Positions 17,072 through 28,981 of a stretch of 64,000 bases of DNA are shown here, piece after piece; the stretch's first letter is position 1; every line of letters begins with the position of its first letter. The stretch lies in the NCBI GenBank assembly GCA_019635875.1, contig JAHBYP010000001.1, positions 992,001 through 1,056,000 of the forward strand, written 5' to 3'. Under the pieces are notes generated by a model. The model was given only the letters and a program-made list of their open reading frames with translations, did no database searches and had not been told where the DNA came from. Made by a program: the position numbers and the translations under genes. This stretch comes from Alphaproteobacteria bacterium. Its GTDB lineage: Bacteria > Pseudomonadota > Alphaproteobacteria > Reyranellales > Reyranellaceae.

Positions 17072-17737
17072 TCATGGAAGCACGCGCCACACCATAGTTT
17101 CGCGCAGACCCCGGTTCTCGAGCTGCAGCGAGGTGGGGATATCATAGCGTGCCAGCTCCTCGAGCCGGTCGGCCGTGAAATAGTTTCGGCCAGGATCGCC
17201 CAACAGCACCAGCCGGCCCTTGGACGCGTGGCCGCGCAGCCAGTCCATGGCCCGCGCCGTCATCTCGCGCTCGTAGCAGACGTCGCCGGCAATCACGATC
17301 TCGGCCTCGGGCAACCCTGAAGGTCCCTGCAGCCAGTCGCTGTCGCTGGTCTCGATGCCGAGCGCGTTGGCTTCGGCGTTCAGCCGCATGGCGGCGATCG
17401 CCACTGGATCGATCTCGTTGGCGACGACGCGCGCCGCGCCGCAGCGTGCGGCGGCCAGGCTGGCCACGCCGCAGCCGGCGGCGAAATCGATCACGTGCCT
17501 GCCCTGCACCATCCCCGGATGGTCAAGCAGATAGCGTGCCATGGCCTGCCCGCCGGGCCAGCAGAACGCCCAGTAGGGCGGATCGACGTTCTGCTTCTCC
17601 AGCCAGTCCTCGGTGGCCTGCCAGATCGGCAGGTACTCCGCCGCCAGCCACAGCCTCAGCTCCGGCACCATCGCCGGCGTGCCGAGCGCGGTGTAGGTGC
17701 GGATGAAGGCGGCGGGATCCCCGGGCGCGCGCGCCAT
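17072..17737 (-). CDS. SAM-dependent methyltransferase, ETFB-lysine-methyltransferase-like
   Basis: 221 residues. The N-terminal segment DPPYWAFCWPGGQAMARYL is followed by motif I VIDFAAGCGVASLAAA and NEIDPVAIAAM, then DVCYEREMTARAMDWL. This pattern is shared with the METTL20/ETFB lysine methyltransferases and related Prm-like enzymes, which modify lysines of the electron-transfer flavoprotein; a protein lysine substrate is likely. The start at 17737 shares a base with the ubiA stop (TGATG), so translation is coupled to ubiA. Confidence 0.75.
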   Translation of the reverse strand: MARAPGDPAAFIRTYTALGTPAMVPELRLWLAAEYLPIWQATEDWLEKQNVDPPYWAFCWPGGQAMARYLLDHPGMVQGRHVIDFAAGCGVASLAAARCGAARVVANEIDPVAIAAMRLNAEANALGIETSDSDWLQGPSGLPEAEIVIAGDVCYEREMTARAMDWLRGHASKGRLVLLGDPGRNYFTADRLEELARYDIPTSLQLENRGLRETMVWRVLP

Positions 17738-18660
17738 CAGAAGCGTGCCGCGAGAATGCCGATCAGCAGGATCCAGCCCAGCCAGCGATTGGACCGGAAC
17801 TTGTGCAGGCAGTCGGCGGGATCGTGCGGCTTCACCGTGCCGACCTGCCAGGCGAGGTGCGCGGCCACGCCGGCCAGGCCAAGCCAGTACGGCCAGTCGA
17901 TCCCGGCCAGCCAGCCGGCGATGCCGAAGCAGGTCACGGTGACGGCGGCGAACAGGGTCAGCCAGGCTTGCGGCGCATCCTGGAAGCGGCGCGCGGTGGA
18001 GCGCACGCCGACGATGGCGTCGTCGCGCTGGTCCTGCATGGCGTAGATCGTGTCGTAGACCAGCGTCCAGGCGATGCCGCCGGCATAGAGCGCCAGCGCC
18101 GCCGGCGAGACGCGCGCATTGGCCACCACGTCGCCCATCAGCGCGCCCCAGTTGAAGGCGAGACCCAGCACGACCTGCGGCCACGAGGTCACGCGCTTCA
18201 TCAGCGGATAGATGGCGATGACCAGCAGCGAGGCAAGGCCGACGACGATGGCGTTGAGGTTGAACGAGGCGAGCACGGCGGCGCCGATGGCCGCCTGCAG
18301 CACCAGCCAGGCGAGCGCCTGCTTCGGCGTGGCCTCGCCGGCGGGCAGCGGCCTGTCGCGCGTGCGCTCGACCTGGGCGTCGATGTCGCGGTCGAGCAGG
18401 TCGTTCCAGGTGCAGCCGGCGCCGCGCATGGCGATGGCGCCGATCAGGAACAGCGCCATCCAGGTCGCCCAGGCGAGGATCTGCTCGCGCGTCTGCAGCG
18501 GCGCGAACAGGCTGATCGACCACCAGCAGGGTGCCAGCAGCAATCGCCAGCCGATCGGCCGGTCCCAGCGTGCCAGCCTGCCGTAGGGCCGTGCCCAGGC
18601 CGGCAGCAGGCGCAGGGTCCAGTGCTGTGGCCTGATGTCGGTGAAGCCGCCGGCGGTCAT
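17737..18660 (-). CDS. ubiA: 4-hydroxybenzoate polyprenyltransferase
   Basis: 307 residues, about nine membrane segments. It attaches the polyprenyl tail to 4-hydroxybenzoate in ubiquinone synthesis at the inner membrane. The two Asp-rich motifs are visible: NDLLDRDIDAQVERTRDRPL and YDTIYAMQDQRDDAIVGV. Family length and order are normal. The start lies 80 bases from the divergent rsmE start. It is in the same ubiquinone pathway as ubiD upstream in the window. Confidence 0.95.
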   Translation of the reverse strand: MTAGGFTDIRPQHWTLRLLPAWARPYGRLARWDRPIGWRLLLAPCWWSISLFAPLQTREQILAWATWMALFLIGAIAMRGAGCTWNDLLDRDIDAQVERTRDRPLPAGEATPKQALAWLVLQAAIGAAVLASFNLNAIVVGLASLLVIAIYPLMKRVTSWPQVVLGLAFNWGALMGDVVANARVSPAALALYAGGIAWTLVYDTIYAMQDQRDDAIVGVRSTARRFQDAPQAWLTLFAAVTVTCFGIAGWLAGIDWPYWLGLAGVAAHLAWQVGTVKPHDPADCLHKFRSNRWLGWILLIGILAARF

Positions 18661-18740
18661 GTCGCCATCATGGTGAGCGGCAGTGCTATGCTCAATCGTT
18701 CAAACCCGGTGAAGCCCGTGATGCGTCGTTCGGTCCCGAG

Positions 18741-19544
18741 ATGACTCCGCGCCTGTATGTCGAAGACGACCTCGCCCAGGGCGCGAATGTCGCGCTCGAC
18801 GGCCCGCGCGCGCACTACCTGCGCGACGTGCTGCGGCTGGCCGTCGGATCCGACGTGGTGCTGTTCAACGGCCGCGACGGCGAGTGGCTGGCTGAAGTCA
18901 CGGCGATGACCCGGCGATCGCTCGATCTCGGCATCGTGATGCAGACGGGCCGCCAGGTCGCCGGGCCGGATCTGTGGCTGTGCTTCGCGCCGGTGAAGAA
19001 GGCGCGCATCGACTTCATCGCCGAGAAGGCGACCGAGCTCGGCGTCTCGGCGCTGGTGCCGGTGGTCACGCGGCGCACCCATGTCGGGCGTGTCAACGTC
19101 GAGCGGCTGCGCGCCAACGCCGTCGAGGCGGCCGAGCAGACCGAGCGGCTGACCATACCCGAGGTGCGCGCGCCGGTGACGCTGGAGCGGCTGCTGCGGG
19201 GCTGGCCGGCTGGGCGGCGGCTGCTGGTCGCCGACGAGACCGGCGGCGGCCGGCCGATCCTCGATGCCTTGCGCGACGCGCAGCCGGGACCCTGGGCGGT
19301 GCTGATCGGCCCCGAAGGCGGCTTCACGCGCGAGGAACTCGATCGCGTCGCGGCCCTGCCCGGCGTGCTGCCGGTCGGGCTGGGCCCGCGCATCCTGCGC
19401 GCCGACACCGCCGCGCTCGCCGCGCTCGCCTGCCTGCAGGCGGCGATCGGCGACTGGCGCGACTCCACCCCCAGGCGTTACCCGGACTATGAGGCGAGCC
19501 TCGAACGAGGAAACCTTATGCGAGGCAGCGGCGAGCAAGGTTGA
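18741..19544 (+). CDS. rsmE: 16S rRNA m3U1498 methyltransferase
   Basis: 267 residues, SPOUT class. The N-terminal PUA-like part (ARAHYLRDVLRL, VVLFNGRDGEWLAEV) leads to the SAM knot with KKARIDFIAEKATELGVS, EQTERLTIPEV and LIGPEGGFTREELD, then LGPRILRADTAALAAL. It methylates U1498 of 16S rRNA. The rsmE-gshA order is common in alphaproteobacteria. Confidence 0.95.
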   Translation: MTPRLYVEDDLAQGANVALDGPRAHYLRDVLRLAVGSDVVLFNGRDGEWLAEVTAMTRRSLDLGIVMQTGRQVAGPDLWLCFAPVKKARIDFIAEKATELGVSALVPVVTRRTHVGRVNVERLRANAVEAAEQTERLTIPEVRAPVTLERLLRGWPAGRRLLVADETGGGRPILDALRDAQPGPWAVLIGPEGGFTREELDRVAALPGVLPVGLGPRILRADTAALAALACLQAAIGDWRDSTPRRYPDYEASLERGNLMRGSGEQG

Positions 19545-19642
19545 GCGCGGCCTCAGGGCTTGCTAGCTACGTCGTCGACCACGACAACACCAACACGTCG
19601 GCAGGCGCGACCAAACGCGACGCCGGCAGGGGGAAGCACCTT

Positions 19643-21004
19643 ATGTCGGCACCGCCCAGTGGCGGAGGCGCGCCCATCACGGACCGCCGCCAGCTCGTCG
19701 AGTATTTCGAGTCCGGCTGCAAGCCCGCCGAGCGCTGGCGCGCCGGCACCGAGCACGAGAAATTCGGTTTCGTGCGCGCCACCCGCGCACCGCTGCGTTA
19801 CGAAGGCGGCGTCAAGGCGATGCTCGACGGCCTGGCCGACCGCTTCGGCTGGGAGCGCGCGCTGGAGAACGGCAAGGTCATCGCGCTCACCCGCGGCGCC
19901 GCCAACATCACGCTCGAGCCGGGCGGCCAGCTCGAGCTGAGCGGCGCGCCGCTCGCCACCGTGCACGAATGCGCCGCCGAGACCGACAACCATCTCGACG
20001 AGGTCCGGGCGGTCGCCGGGCCGCTCGGCGCCGGCTTCACCGGGCAGGGCTTCACGCCGACCTGGCGGCGCGAGGATTTCGACTGGATGCCCAAGGGCCG
20101 CTACAAGATCATGCGGTCCTACATGCCCAGGAAGGGCACGATGGGCCTCGACATGATGCTGCGCACCTGCACGGTGCAGACCAATGTCGATTACGGCTCG
20201 GAAGCCGACATGGTGAAGAAGTTCCGCGTGTCGCTGGCGCTGCAGCCGCTGGCCACCGCGCTGTACGCCAACTCGCCCTTCGTCGAATCGCACGACACCG
20301 GCTTCCAGAGCCGGCGCAGCCACGTCTGGACCGACACCGATCCCGACCGCTGCGGCATGCTGCCCTTCGTCTTCGAGGACGGTTTCGGCTTCGAGCGCTA
20401 CACCGACTACATCCTCGGCGTGCCGATGTATTTCGTCTATCGCGACGGCAGGTACATCGACGTCAGCGGCAAGTCGTTCCGCGATTTCATGGCCGGCCGC
20501 CTGCACAACGACGTCGGCGACATCGCCCGCGTCACCGACTGGAGCGATCATGTCACCACCGCCTTCCCCGAGGTCAGGCTGAAGCGCTACCTCGAGATGC
20601 GGGGCTGTGACTCAGGCCCGCGCGACATGATCGTGGCGCTGCCGGCGCTGTGGATGGGTCTGCTCTACGACGCCTCGGCGCTCGACGCGGCGTGGGACCT
20701 GGTGAAGGGCTGGACCGTCGTCGAGCAGCAGTCTTTGCGCGACCAGTCCCCGCGCGAAGGCCTGAAGACGGTCATGAGCGGCCACACGCTGCTGACGCTC
20801 GCGCGCGAGGTGCTGAAGATCGCTGAGTCCGGCCTGAAGGCGCGGGCGAGGCTCGATGCGCAGGGTCGCGACGAGACGATGTACCTCGATCCGCTCAGGC
20901 GCATCGCCGACAGCGGCATCACACTGGCCGACGAGAAGCGCACCCGTCTGTCCGAGTCGCTGAAGGGCGACTACGGCGCGCTGTACGAGGCCTATTCCTA
21001 TTAG
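19643..21004 (+). CDS. gshA: glutamate-cysteine ligase, plant/alphaproteobacterial type
   Basis: 453 residues. It makes gamma-glutamylcysteine, the first step of glutathione synthesis. The motifs [10 protein letters not shown] near the N-terminus, [14 protein letters not shown], and [15 protein letters not shown] with [11 protein letters not shown] mark the class shared with plants and alphaproteobacteria. ATG 19643 (GGGGGAAG upstream) is preferred to TTG 19541, which overlaps rsmE. Normal length, no missing motif. Confidence 0.95.
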   Translation: MSAPPSGGGAPITDRRQLVEYFESGCKPAERWRAGTEHEKFGFVRATRAPLRYEGGVKAMLDGLADRFGWERALENGKVIALTRGAANITLEPGGQLELSGAPLATVHECAAETDNHLDEVRAVAGPLGAGFTGQGFTPTWRREDFDWMPKGRYKIMRSYMPRKGTMGLDMMLRTCTVQTNVDYGSEADMVKKFRVSLALQPLATALYANSPFVESHDTGFQSRRSHVWTDTDPDRCGMLPFVFEDGFGFERYTDYILGVPMYFVYRDGRYIDVSGKSFRDFMAGRLHNDVGDIARVTDWSDHVTTAFPEVRLKRYLEMRGCDSGPRDMIVALPALWMGLLYDASALDAAWDLVKGWTVVEQQSLRDQSPREGLKTVMSGHTLLTLAREVLKIAESGLKARARLDAQGRDETMYLDPLRRIADSGITLADEKRTRLSESLKGDYGALYEAYSY

Positions 21005-21005
21005 C

Positions 21006-22004
21006 ATGCGGCCGCTGCTCGGCGCGGAGATGGCGGGACGAGCCGGCAGCCGCTACAGTCCGCCGACACGGGACAGCGACGGGCCGGGAATGGGTGTCGA
21101 GCAGGATGTCGGACTGACGCCGGAAGAAACCTCGTTTGGCGCGCACGCTTCCGCCGCGGCACCGCCATCCGGCGCGCTGCCCTACCGCTCCAGGCGCTGC
21201 CGGCACGGCACCTTCATCTACAACACGCGCGACCGCTTCATCGGCCGCAGCCTCGACCTTTACGGCGAGTACGCCGAGCTCGAGCTGCAGCTGCTGCTGC
21301 GCCTGATCAAGCCGGGCGACATCGTGGTCGACGCCGGCGCCAGTATCGGCGCGTTCAGCGTGCCGATGGCGCGGCGCGTCGGGCCGGACGGTTGGGTGCT
21401 GGCGGCCGAGCCGCAGCGCCTGGTGCACCAGATGCTGTGCGCCAACGTCGCCGTCAACGGCCTGGCCAACGTCGTGGCGCATTGGTGCGGGCTGGGCGCG
21501 GCACCGGGCGAGGCCGTCGTGCCGCCGCTCGACCACGGCCAGGAGCACAATTACGGCGGCATCGGCCTGCGCGCCGGCGGCGCCGGCGAGCGCGTGCCCG
21601 TGGTGAGTGTCGATTCGCTCGACCTGCCGGGCTGCGCGCTGATCAAGGTCGACGTCGAGGGCATGGAGCTCGACGTGCTGCGCGGCGCGGCCGATACCAT
21701 TCGCCGTCGTCAGCCGCGGCTCTTCGTCGAGAACAACGGCACCGAGCGCTCGCCGCCGCTGATCGGCTGGCTGCTGGAGCAAGGCTACCGGCTCTATTGG
21801 CACGTGACGCCGCTGTTCAATCCGCGCAACTTCGCCAATGCCGCCGAGGATGCCTTTGCCAACCTGAACGCGACCAACATGCTCTGCCTGCCGCCGCGCG
21901 ACACGTCCGAGGTGCGCGGCCTGCGCGCTGTCAGCGGCCCAGAGGACACCGCGCTCGAATCGCAGCGCCGCCGCCGCGAGGCGGCCGCGGCTGCGCGATC
22001 GTAG
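21006..22004 (+). CDS. FkbM family methyltransferase
   Basis: 332 residues. The SAM-binding region starts DIVVDAGASIGAFSVPMAR (about 100-118), and the FkbM pattern ALIKVDVEGMELDVLRGA follows, with a late FVENNG. The first 70 residues have no counterpart, so the true start may be ATG 21090. The family O-methylates sugars or small molecules. The C-terminal 30 residues are Arg/Ala-rich and disordered. Confidence 0.85.
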   Translation: MRPLLGAEMAGRAGSRYSPPTRDSDGPGMGVEQDVGLTPEETSFGAHASAAAPPSGALPYRSRRCRHGTFIYNTRDRFIGRSLDLYGEYAELELQLLLRLIKPGDIVVDAGASIGAFSVPMARRVGPDGWVLAAEPQRLVHQMLCANVAVNGLANVVAHWCGLGAAPGEAVVPPLDHGQEHNYGGIGLRAGGAGERVPVVSVDSLDLPGCALIKVDVEGMELDVLRGAADTIRRRQPRLFVENNGTERSPPLIGWLLEQGYRLYWHVTPLFNPRNFANAAEDAFANLNATNMLCLPPRDTSEVRGLRAVSGPEDTALESQRRRREAAAAARS

Positions 22005-22011
22005 GCGTACG

Positions 22012-22695
22012 ATGCGGCGCGCGACGTTCCTCTTCCTCGTCATGCTGCTGGCGGCGCCGGGTGCGCGCGCCCAGCTCGACCCGGTGCCGCCGCCGGAGCG
22101 TTGGCGCGATTACGACGGCGGCTCGGACAACTTCACCATCCGCGTGCCGGGCATCGTGCAGAAGCGGCCATGGAGCGACGGCGGTTTCCCTGCGGTGCAC
22201 TACCTGACCGGCAGCGTCGAGGAGGCGTTCAGCGTAACCGTCGTGTTCTATCCTCCCTCGATCCGCGGCAGCGCCGGCGCGCCCCTGATCGCGCAGCGGT
22301 TCGCCACCCTGATGCTGGCGCGCACCAGCGCCGACAAGCCGACGCGCAATGAGCCCGATACCTGCGGTGGCGACGCGCCGGGTCACGTGGTCGAAGCGCC
22401 GCTGCCCGACGAGCTCGACTATTTCGCGCGCGTCTGCGTCACGGCCGAGACCGTCTACAAGATCGAGGCGGTGGTGAACCGCGAGAAGCTGCCGGCGGTG
22501 CTGCCGCACGTGCGCGCCTTCGTCGACTCGTTCCGCACCCGCGCACGCCTGGCGCCGGCCGCGGTCGTTCCGGCACCGCCATCGGCGCCGGCCGCGGCAC
22601 CGGCGCTGGAACCGCCGAAGCCGGCCGAGCCGCCGCCACCACCGCCCGCGTTGGCGCCGAAGGTGACCGTGCCGATGCCGTCGCTGACCAAATAG
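22012..22695 (+). CDS. secreted protein with Pro-rich tail
   Basis: 227 residues, family unknown. A signal peptide ends near ARAQ (residue 20). A roughly 160-residue domain includes RWRDYDGGSDNFTIRVPG and Cys residues near 118 and 143. The tail from about 180 is almost only Ala, Pro and Lys with a run of prolines, suggesting a wall- or membrane-spanning linker. It starts 8 bases after the FkbM gene and is probably co-transcribed. Confidence 0.6.
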   Translation: MRRATFLFLVMLLAAPGARAQLDPVPPPERWRDYDGGSDNFTIRVPGIVQKRPWSDGGFPAVHYLTGSVEEAFSVTVVFYPPSIRGSAGAPLIAQRFATLMLARTSADKPTRNEPDTCGGDAPGHVVEAPLPDELDYFARVCVTAETVYKIEAVVNREKLPAVLPHVRAFVDSFRTRARLAPAAVVPAPPSAPAAAPALEPPKPAEPPPPPPALAPKVTVPMPSLTK

Positions 22696-22715
22696 CGCGA
22701 GACGAGGGAACGACC

Positions 22716-23573
22716 ATGCTGGATCGCTGCGATCGGGTGCAGGTCGCGGTCGCCGACCGCAAGGCGGTGGCCGGGCGCTACCACCGGCTGCTGGGCGCCG
22801 AGATCACGCGCGAGGACCGCAGCGCCCATCTTGGCGCGCATCGGCTGGTGCTGGCGGTGGGCGAGAGCGAGATCGAGCTCTGCGAGCCCGACGGCGCCGG
22901 CCGCACGCATGATTTCCTGTCGAAGTGGGGCGAGTCGATCATGACCGCCGGCTATTCGACGGTGGACGTCGTCGCGCTGGCGCGCCGCCTCGACGGGCTG
23001 GGCGTGTCCCATACCTATGACGGTCCGCAGCTGCATCTTGGACCACCGCACACGCCGGGCTTCCCGATGGTGATCACGCCCAGCACCTATCGCGTGCGCG
23101 TCGGCCTGGCCTCGTTCCTCTACGAGACCACCAGCGTGCTGGTCACCGACTGGCGTCAGGCGGCGGCCGCCTTCACCAGCCTGTTCGACCTCGACCCGAC
23201 GCGCTTCTCGAAGATCGGCTCAAAGCGCTTCGGCTACGAGGGCACGCTGACCCTGTTCGATCCGCCCAACCGGCTTGATCGCATCGAACTGTCGCAGGTC
23301 ACCGGCCCCGACAGCGCCATGGCGCGCTTCACCAGGCGGCGCGGTGGCGACGGGCTCTACATGGCGTACATCGAGACGCACGACTGGCCGGGCATCCGCG
23401 CGCGGCTGCTGGAAAGCGGCGCGAAATGGACGTCGCGCGGCAAGGACGCCGTCAGCGAAGCCGATGGCGGCTGGATCCATCCCCGCGAGCTGGGCGGCCT
23501 GCTGCTGGGAGTCTCCCGCACCGGCCAGGCGTGGGAGTGGTCGGGCCGGAAGGACCTGGTCCCGCCGGCCTGA
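22716..23573 (+). CDS. VOC (glyoxalase/bleomycin-resistance) family protein
   Basis: 285 residues with two beta-alpha-beta-beta-beta modules of the vicinal-oxygen-chelate fold. Module 1 (about 5-105) begins DRVQVAVADRKAVAGRYHRLLG, and module 2 starts near SVLVTDWRQAAAAFTSLFDL. The metal ligands are not conserved enough to predict a reaction. It has its own ribosome binding site (GAGGGAACG). Confidence 0.75.
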   Translation: MLDRCDRVQVAVADRKAVAGRYHRLLGAEITREDRSAHLGAHRLVLAVGESEIELCEPDGAGRTHDFLSKWGESIMTAGYSTVDVVALARRLDGLGVSHTYDGPQLHLGPPHTPGFPMVITPSTYRVRVGLASFLYETTSVLVTDWRQAAAAFTSLFDLDPTRFSKIGSKRFGYEGTLTLFDPPNRLDRIELSQVTGPDSAMARFTRRRGGDGLYMAYIETHDWPGIRARLLESGAKWTSRGKDAVSEADGGWIHPRELGGLLLGVSRTGQAWEWSGRKDLVPPA

Positions 23574-23576
23574 GGC

Positions 23577-25010
23577 TCAGGTGGCGGTGCCGCCCACGGT
23601 CAGGCCGTCGAGCCTGAGCGTCGGCTGGCCGACGCCCACCGGCACGCCCTGGCCGTCCTTGCCGCAGGTGCCGACGCCGAGATCCATCTCCAGGTCGTTG
23701 CCGACCATGCCGATCTTCAGGAGCGCCTCGCTGCCCGAGCCGATCAGGGTGGCGCCCTTGACGGGGGCGGCCACCTTGCCGTTCTCGATCAGGTAGGCCT
23801 CGGTGCAGCTGAAGACGAACTTGCCGTTGGTGATGTCGACCTGGCCGCCGCCGAAATTCACCGCGTACAGGCCGCGCTTCACCGACGCCATGATCTCCTG
23901 CGGATCCCTGTCGCCGGCCAGCATGATGGTGTTGGTCATGCGCGGCATCGGGCTGTGAGCATGGCTCTGGCGCCGTCCGTTTCCGGTGGGCGCCACGCCC
24001 ATCAACCGCGCGTTCATCCGGTCCTGCATCAGGCCGACCAGCTTGCCGTCCTCGATCAGCACCGTGCGCTGGCTGGGCGTGCCCTCGTCGTCGACGGTGA
24101 GCGAGCCGCGCCGGTCGCGCATCGTGCCGTCGTCGACCACGGTGACGCCGGGCGAGGCAATGCGCTGGTTCATCAGATGGGTGAAGACCGAGGTCTTGCG
24201 GCGATGGAAGTCGCCCTCCAGGCCGTGCCCGATGGCTTCGTGCCAGAGGATGCCCGACCAGCCCGAACCCAGCACCACGGGCATCTCGCCGGCCGGCGCG
24301 TCGACCGACTGGAGGTTGACCAGCGCCTGGCGGATCGCCTCGTCGGTCTGCTTCTTCCAGTACTCGGGCTCGAACAGACCGCTGTAGCCGATGCGCCCGC
24401 CCGAGCCGGACGAGCCGCTTTCCATGCGGTCGCCCTTGCCGGCAACCACCGACACGTTGAGCCGCACCATCGGCCGCACGTCGGCGACCTTCCTGCCGTC
24501 GGCACGCACGATCTCGATCACCTGCCAGGAGGCGGCGATCGAGGCCGAGACCTGCTTCAGCAGAGGCTCCTTGCCGCGGGCATAGGCGTCGATCTCCTCC
24601 AAGAGCTTCACCTTGCGCTCGAAGGCGATGCCGTCGAGCGGGTTGGCGTCGGTGTAGAGGATCGAATTGGTGCCGCGCGGCCCCTCGGCTGCCGTGCCGC
24701 CCTTGCCGCTGGCCACGGCGCGCACGGTGGCGGCGGCGCGCTTGAGCGCCTGCTCGTCCAGGGACGAGGCATGGGCATAGCCCACCGTCTCGCCCTTCAC
24801 GGCGCGCAGGCCGAAGCCCTGGGACACGTCGAACGAGGCGCTTTTCAGCTTGCCGTCGTCCCAGGCCAGCATCTCGCTCTGGGCATACTCAAGAAACAGC
24901 TCGCCATCGTCGGTCCCAGCCAGCGCCTCGCGCACGATGCGCTCGGTGCGGCCCTCGTCGAGGCCGGCGCGCTTGAAGAACAGGTCGTTGGCGGTGGCGA
25001 GATGGGACAT
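23577..25010 (-). CDS. tldD: metalloprotease TldD
   Basis: 477 residues. The zinc motif is HEAIGHGLEGD (HExxxH), and conserved GWSGILWHEA and MQDRMNARLMGVAPTGNGRRQSH blocks are present. TldD forms a heterodimer with TldE and degrades small, often modified peptides. No tldE is in the window. The GTG two codons upstream is in frame; ATG 25010 has GGAG upstream. Divergent placement against coxB is typical in alphaproteobacteria. Confidence 0.95.
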   Translation of the reverse strand: MSHLATANDLFFKRAGLDEGRTERIVREALAGTDDGELFLEYAQSEMLAWDDGKLKSASFDVSQGFGLRAVKGETVGYAHASSLDEQALKRAAATVRAVASGKGGTAAEGPRGTNSILYTDANPLDGIAFERKVKLLEEIDAYARGKEPLLKQVSASIAASWQVIEIVRADGRKVADVRPMVRLNVSVVAGKGDRMESGSSGSGGRIGYSGLFEPEYWKKQTDEAIRQALVNLQSVDAPAGEMPVVLGSGWSGILWHEAIGHGLEGDFHRRKTSVFTHLMNQRIASPGVTVVDDGTMRDRRGSLTVDDEGTPSQRTVLIEDGKLVGLMQDRMNARLMGVAPTGNGRRQSHAHSPMPRMTNTIMLAGDRDPQEIMASVKRGLYAVNFGGGQVDITNGKFVFSCTEAYLIENGKVAAPVKGATLIGSGSEALLKIGMVGNDLEMDLGVGTCGKDGQGVPVGVGQPTLRLDGLTVGGTAT

Positions 25011-25107
25011 GGGCACTCCGCAGGCTCAGGCCTGAACATAGGTGTTCGGCGGCGCCAAATCCATGCCGGCCCGACGGGCGCCAACCGGCTGACGCTGCGG
25101 GGCTTTT

Positions 25108-25130
25108 CGCCTGCCGGAGTGCGGCAGGCG
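25108..25130. promoter_or_regulatory. 9-bp inverted repeat in the tldD-coxB divergent region
   Basis: CGCCTGCCG, five bases, CGGCAGGCG. It lies near the centre of the 226-base gap between two divergent starts, where control sites of both genes must lie. It has no U-run, so it is more likely an operator or RNA hairpin than a terminator. Confidence 0.4.
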
Positions 25131-25236
25131 GACGCATCGCGGCGGTGGGCGAATTGGAGTGACCGGGCTTTACGTCCTCTGCTAGATACCGCCATCATCC
25201 GCGTGGATATTGCGGCAAGCGGCAAGGAGTGGGGGC

Positions 25237-27820
<2,584 letters not shown>

Positions 27821-27828
27821 GGCTATCC

Positions 27829-27848
27829 GGGGGCGCTGCGGCGCCCCC
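27829..27848 (+). promoter_or_regulatory. GC hairpin between coxA and ctaB
   Basis: GGGGGCGC, loop TGCG, GCGCCCCC, eight bases after the coxA stop and 20 bases before ctaB. It lacks a U-run. It may shield the 3' end of the coxA message or partly end transcription, which would raise subunit over assembly-factor levels. Confidence 0.5.
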
Positions 27849-27867
27849 TGAACCGTAACGGCAAACG

Positions 27868-28791
27868 ATGACCGATCTGTCCGCGACCACGCTGCACGAC
27901 ACCGGCGCCACCGCCGCGCGGTCCCCGTCGCGCGTGGCCGACTACGTCGCGCTGCTGAAGCCCAGGGTGATGTCGCTGGTGGTCTTCACCGGCATGGTCG
28001 GTCTGTGGCTGGCGCCGGGACACATCAACCCGGTGCTGGGTGCCGTGGCCATCCTGGCGATCGCGCTGGGCGCCGGCGCCTCGGGCGCGATCAACATGTG
28101 GTACGACCGCGACATCGATGCAGTCATGACCCGCACGCGCAACCGGCCGATCCCCGCCGGTGCCGTCGCGCCCGACGATGCCCTGGGCTTCGGCGTGCTG
28201 CTGTCGATCTTCTCCGTGGCGCTGATGACGGTGGCGACCAACGCCGTCGCCGGCGGAATGCTGGCGCTCACCATCCTGTTCTACGTGTTCGTCTACACGG
28301 TGTGGCTGAAGCGGCGCACGCCGCACAACATCGTCATCGGCGGCGCCGCCGGCGCCTTCCCGCCGATGATCGGCTGGGCGGCGGTCAGCGGCGACGTGTC
28401 GTGGGCCAGCGTCTCGCTGTTCCTGCTGATCTTCTTCTGGACCCCGCCGCATTTCTGGGCGCTGTCGCTGTACTGCGACGACGACTACCGCCGCGCCCGC
28501 GTGCCGATGCTGCCGGTGGTCGCCGGCGTGCGCCACACCAGGCTGCAGATGCTGGCCTATTGCCTGCTGCTCTTGCCGGTCGGCCTGCTGCCGACGCTGA
28601 CCGGCGCGGTGAGCTGGGGCTACGGGGCCTACTCGCTGGTCGCCGGCGTCGTGTTCGTCGGCCACGCGCTGCGCGTGCTGCGCGCGCCCGAGGGCGACGT
28701 GAGCACGGCGCGCTCGATGTTCCGCTATTCGCTGGGCTATCTCTTCCTGCTGTTCGTGGCCATGGTCGCGGACCGGCTGGCCTTCGGTTGA
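27868..28791 (+). CDS. ctaB: heme O synthase (protoheme IX farnesyltransferase)
   Basis: 307 residues, multi-helix UbiA-type prenyltransferase. Asp-rich motif NMWYDRDIDAVMTRTRNRPI and second motif YCDDDYRRARVPM are present. It makes heme O, the precursor of heme A of the oxidase. The position between coxA and coxF/ctaG is the usual one. Confidence 0.96.
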   Translation: MTDLSATTLHDTGATAARSPSRVADYVALLKPRVMSLVVFTGMVGLWLAPGHINPVLGAVAILAIALGAGASGAINMWYDRDIDAVMTRTRNRPIPAGAVAPDDALGFGVLLSIFSVALMTVATNAVAGGMLALTILFYVFVYTVWLKRRTPHNIVIGGAAGAFPPMIGWAAVSGDVSWASVSLFLLIFFWTPPHFWALSLYCDDDYRRARVPMLPVVAGVRHTRLQMLAYCLLLLPVGLLPTLTGAVSWGYGAYSLVAGVVFVGHALRVLRAPEGDVSTARSMFRYSLGYLFLLFVAMVADRLAFG

Positions 28792-28801
28792 GGGCGGGAG
28801 C

Positions 28802-28981
28802 ATGGCGATGGCGGCCCCCGATCCGCGCAAACCCTATCTCAGCGAGCGCCACGTCCAGCAGCGCGGCAAGAACCGCGTCGTGCTCGGCGTGATCATCGGC
28901 ATCTGCCTGCTGTTCTTCGTCATCACCATCATCAAGTTCGGCGGCGCCGGCGTGCTGCCGGGCAGCGGAGGCTTCAAGTGA
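28802..28981 (+). CDS. small CoxF-like membrane protein of the oxidase operon
   Basis: 59 residues, ATG 28802 (GGGAGC upstream; a second ATG at 28808). One membrane helix (about 27-47, VVLGVIIGICLLFFVITIIK) follows a basic N-terminus. Short single-helix proteins at this place are called CoxF in alphaproteobacterial operons; the role is unclear. Its TGA overlaps the GTG start of ctaG. Confidence 0.75.
   Translation: MAMAAPDPRKPYLSERHVQQRGKNRVVLGVIIGICLLFFVITIIKFGGAGVLPGSGGFK

Noticed and set aside
25108..25130. Rho-independent terminator for tldD or coxB
   Set aside because: The hairpin lies between divergent starts, not after a gene, and has no U-run on either downstream side.
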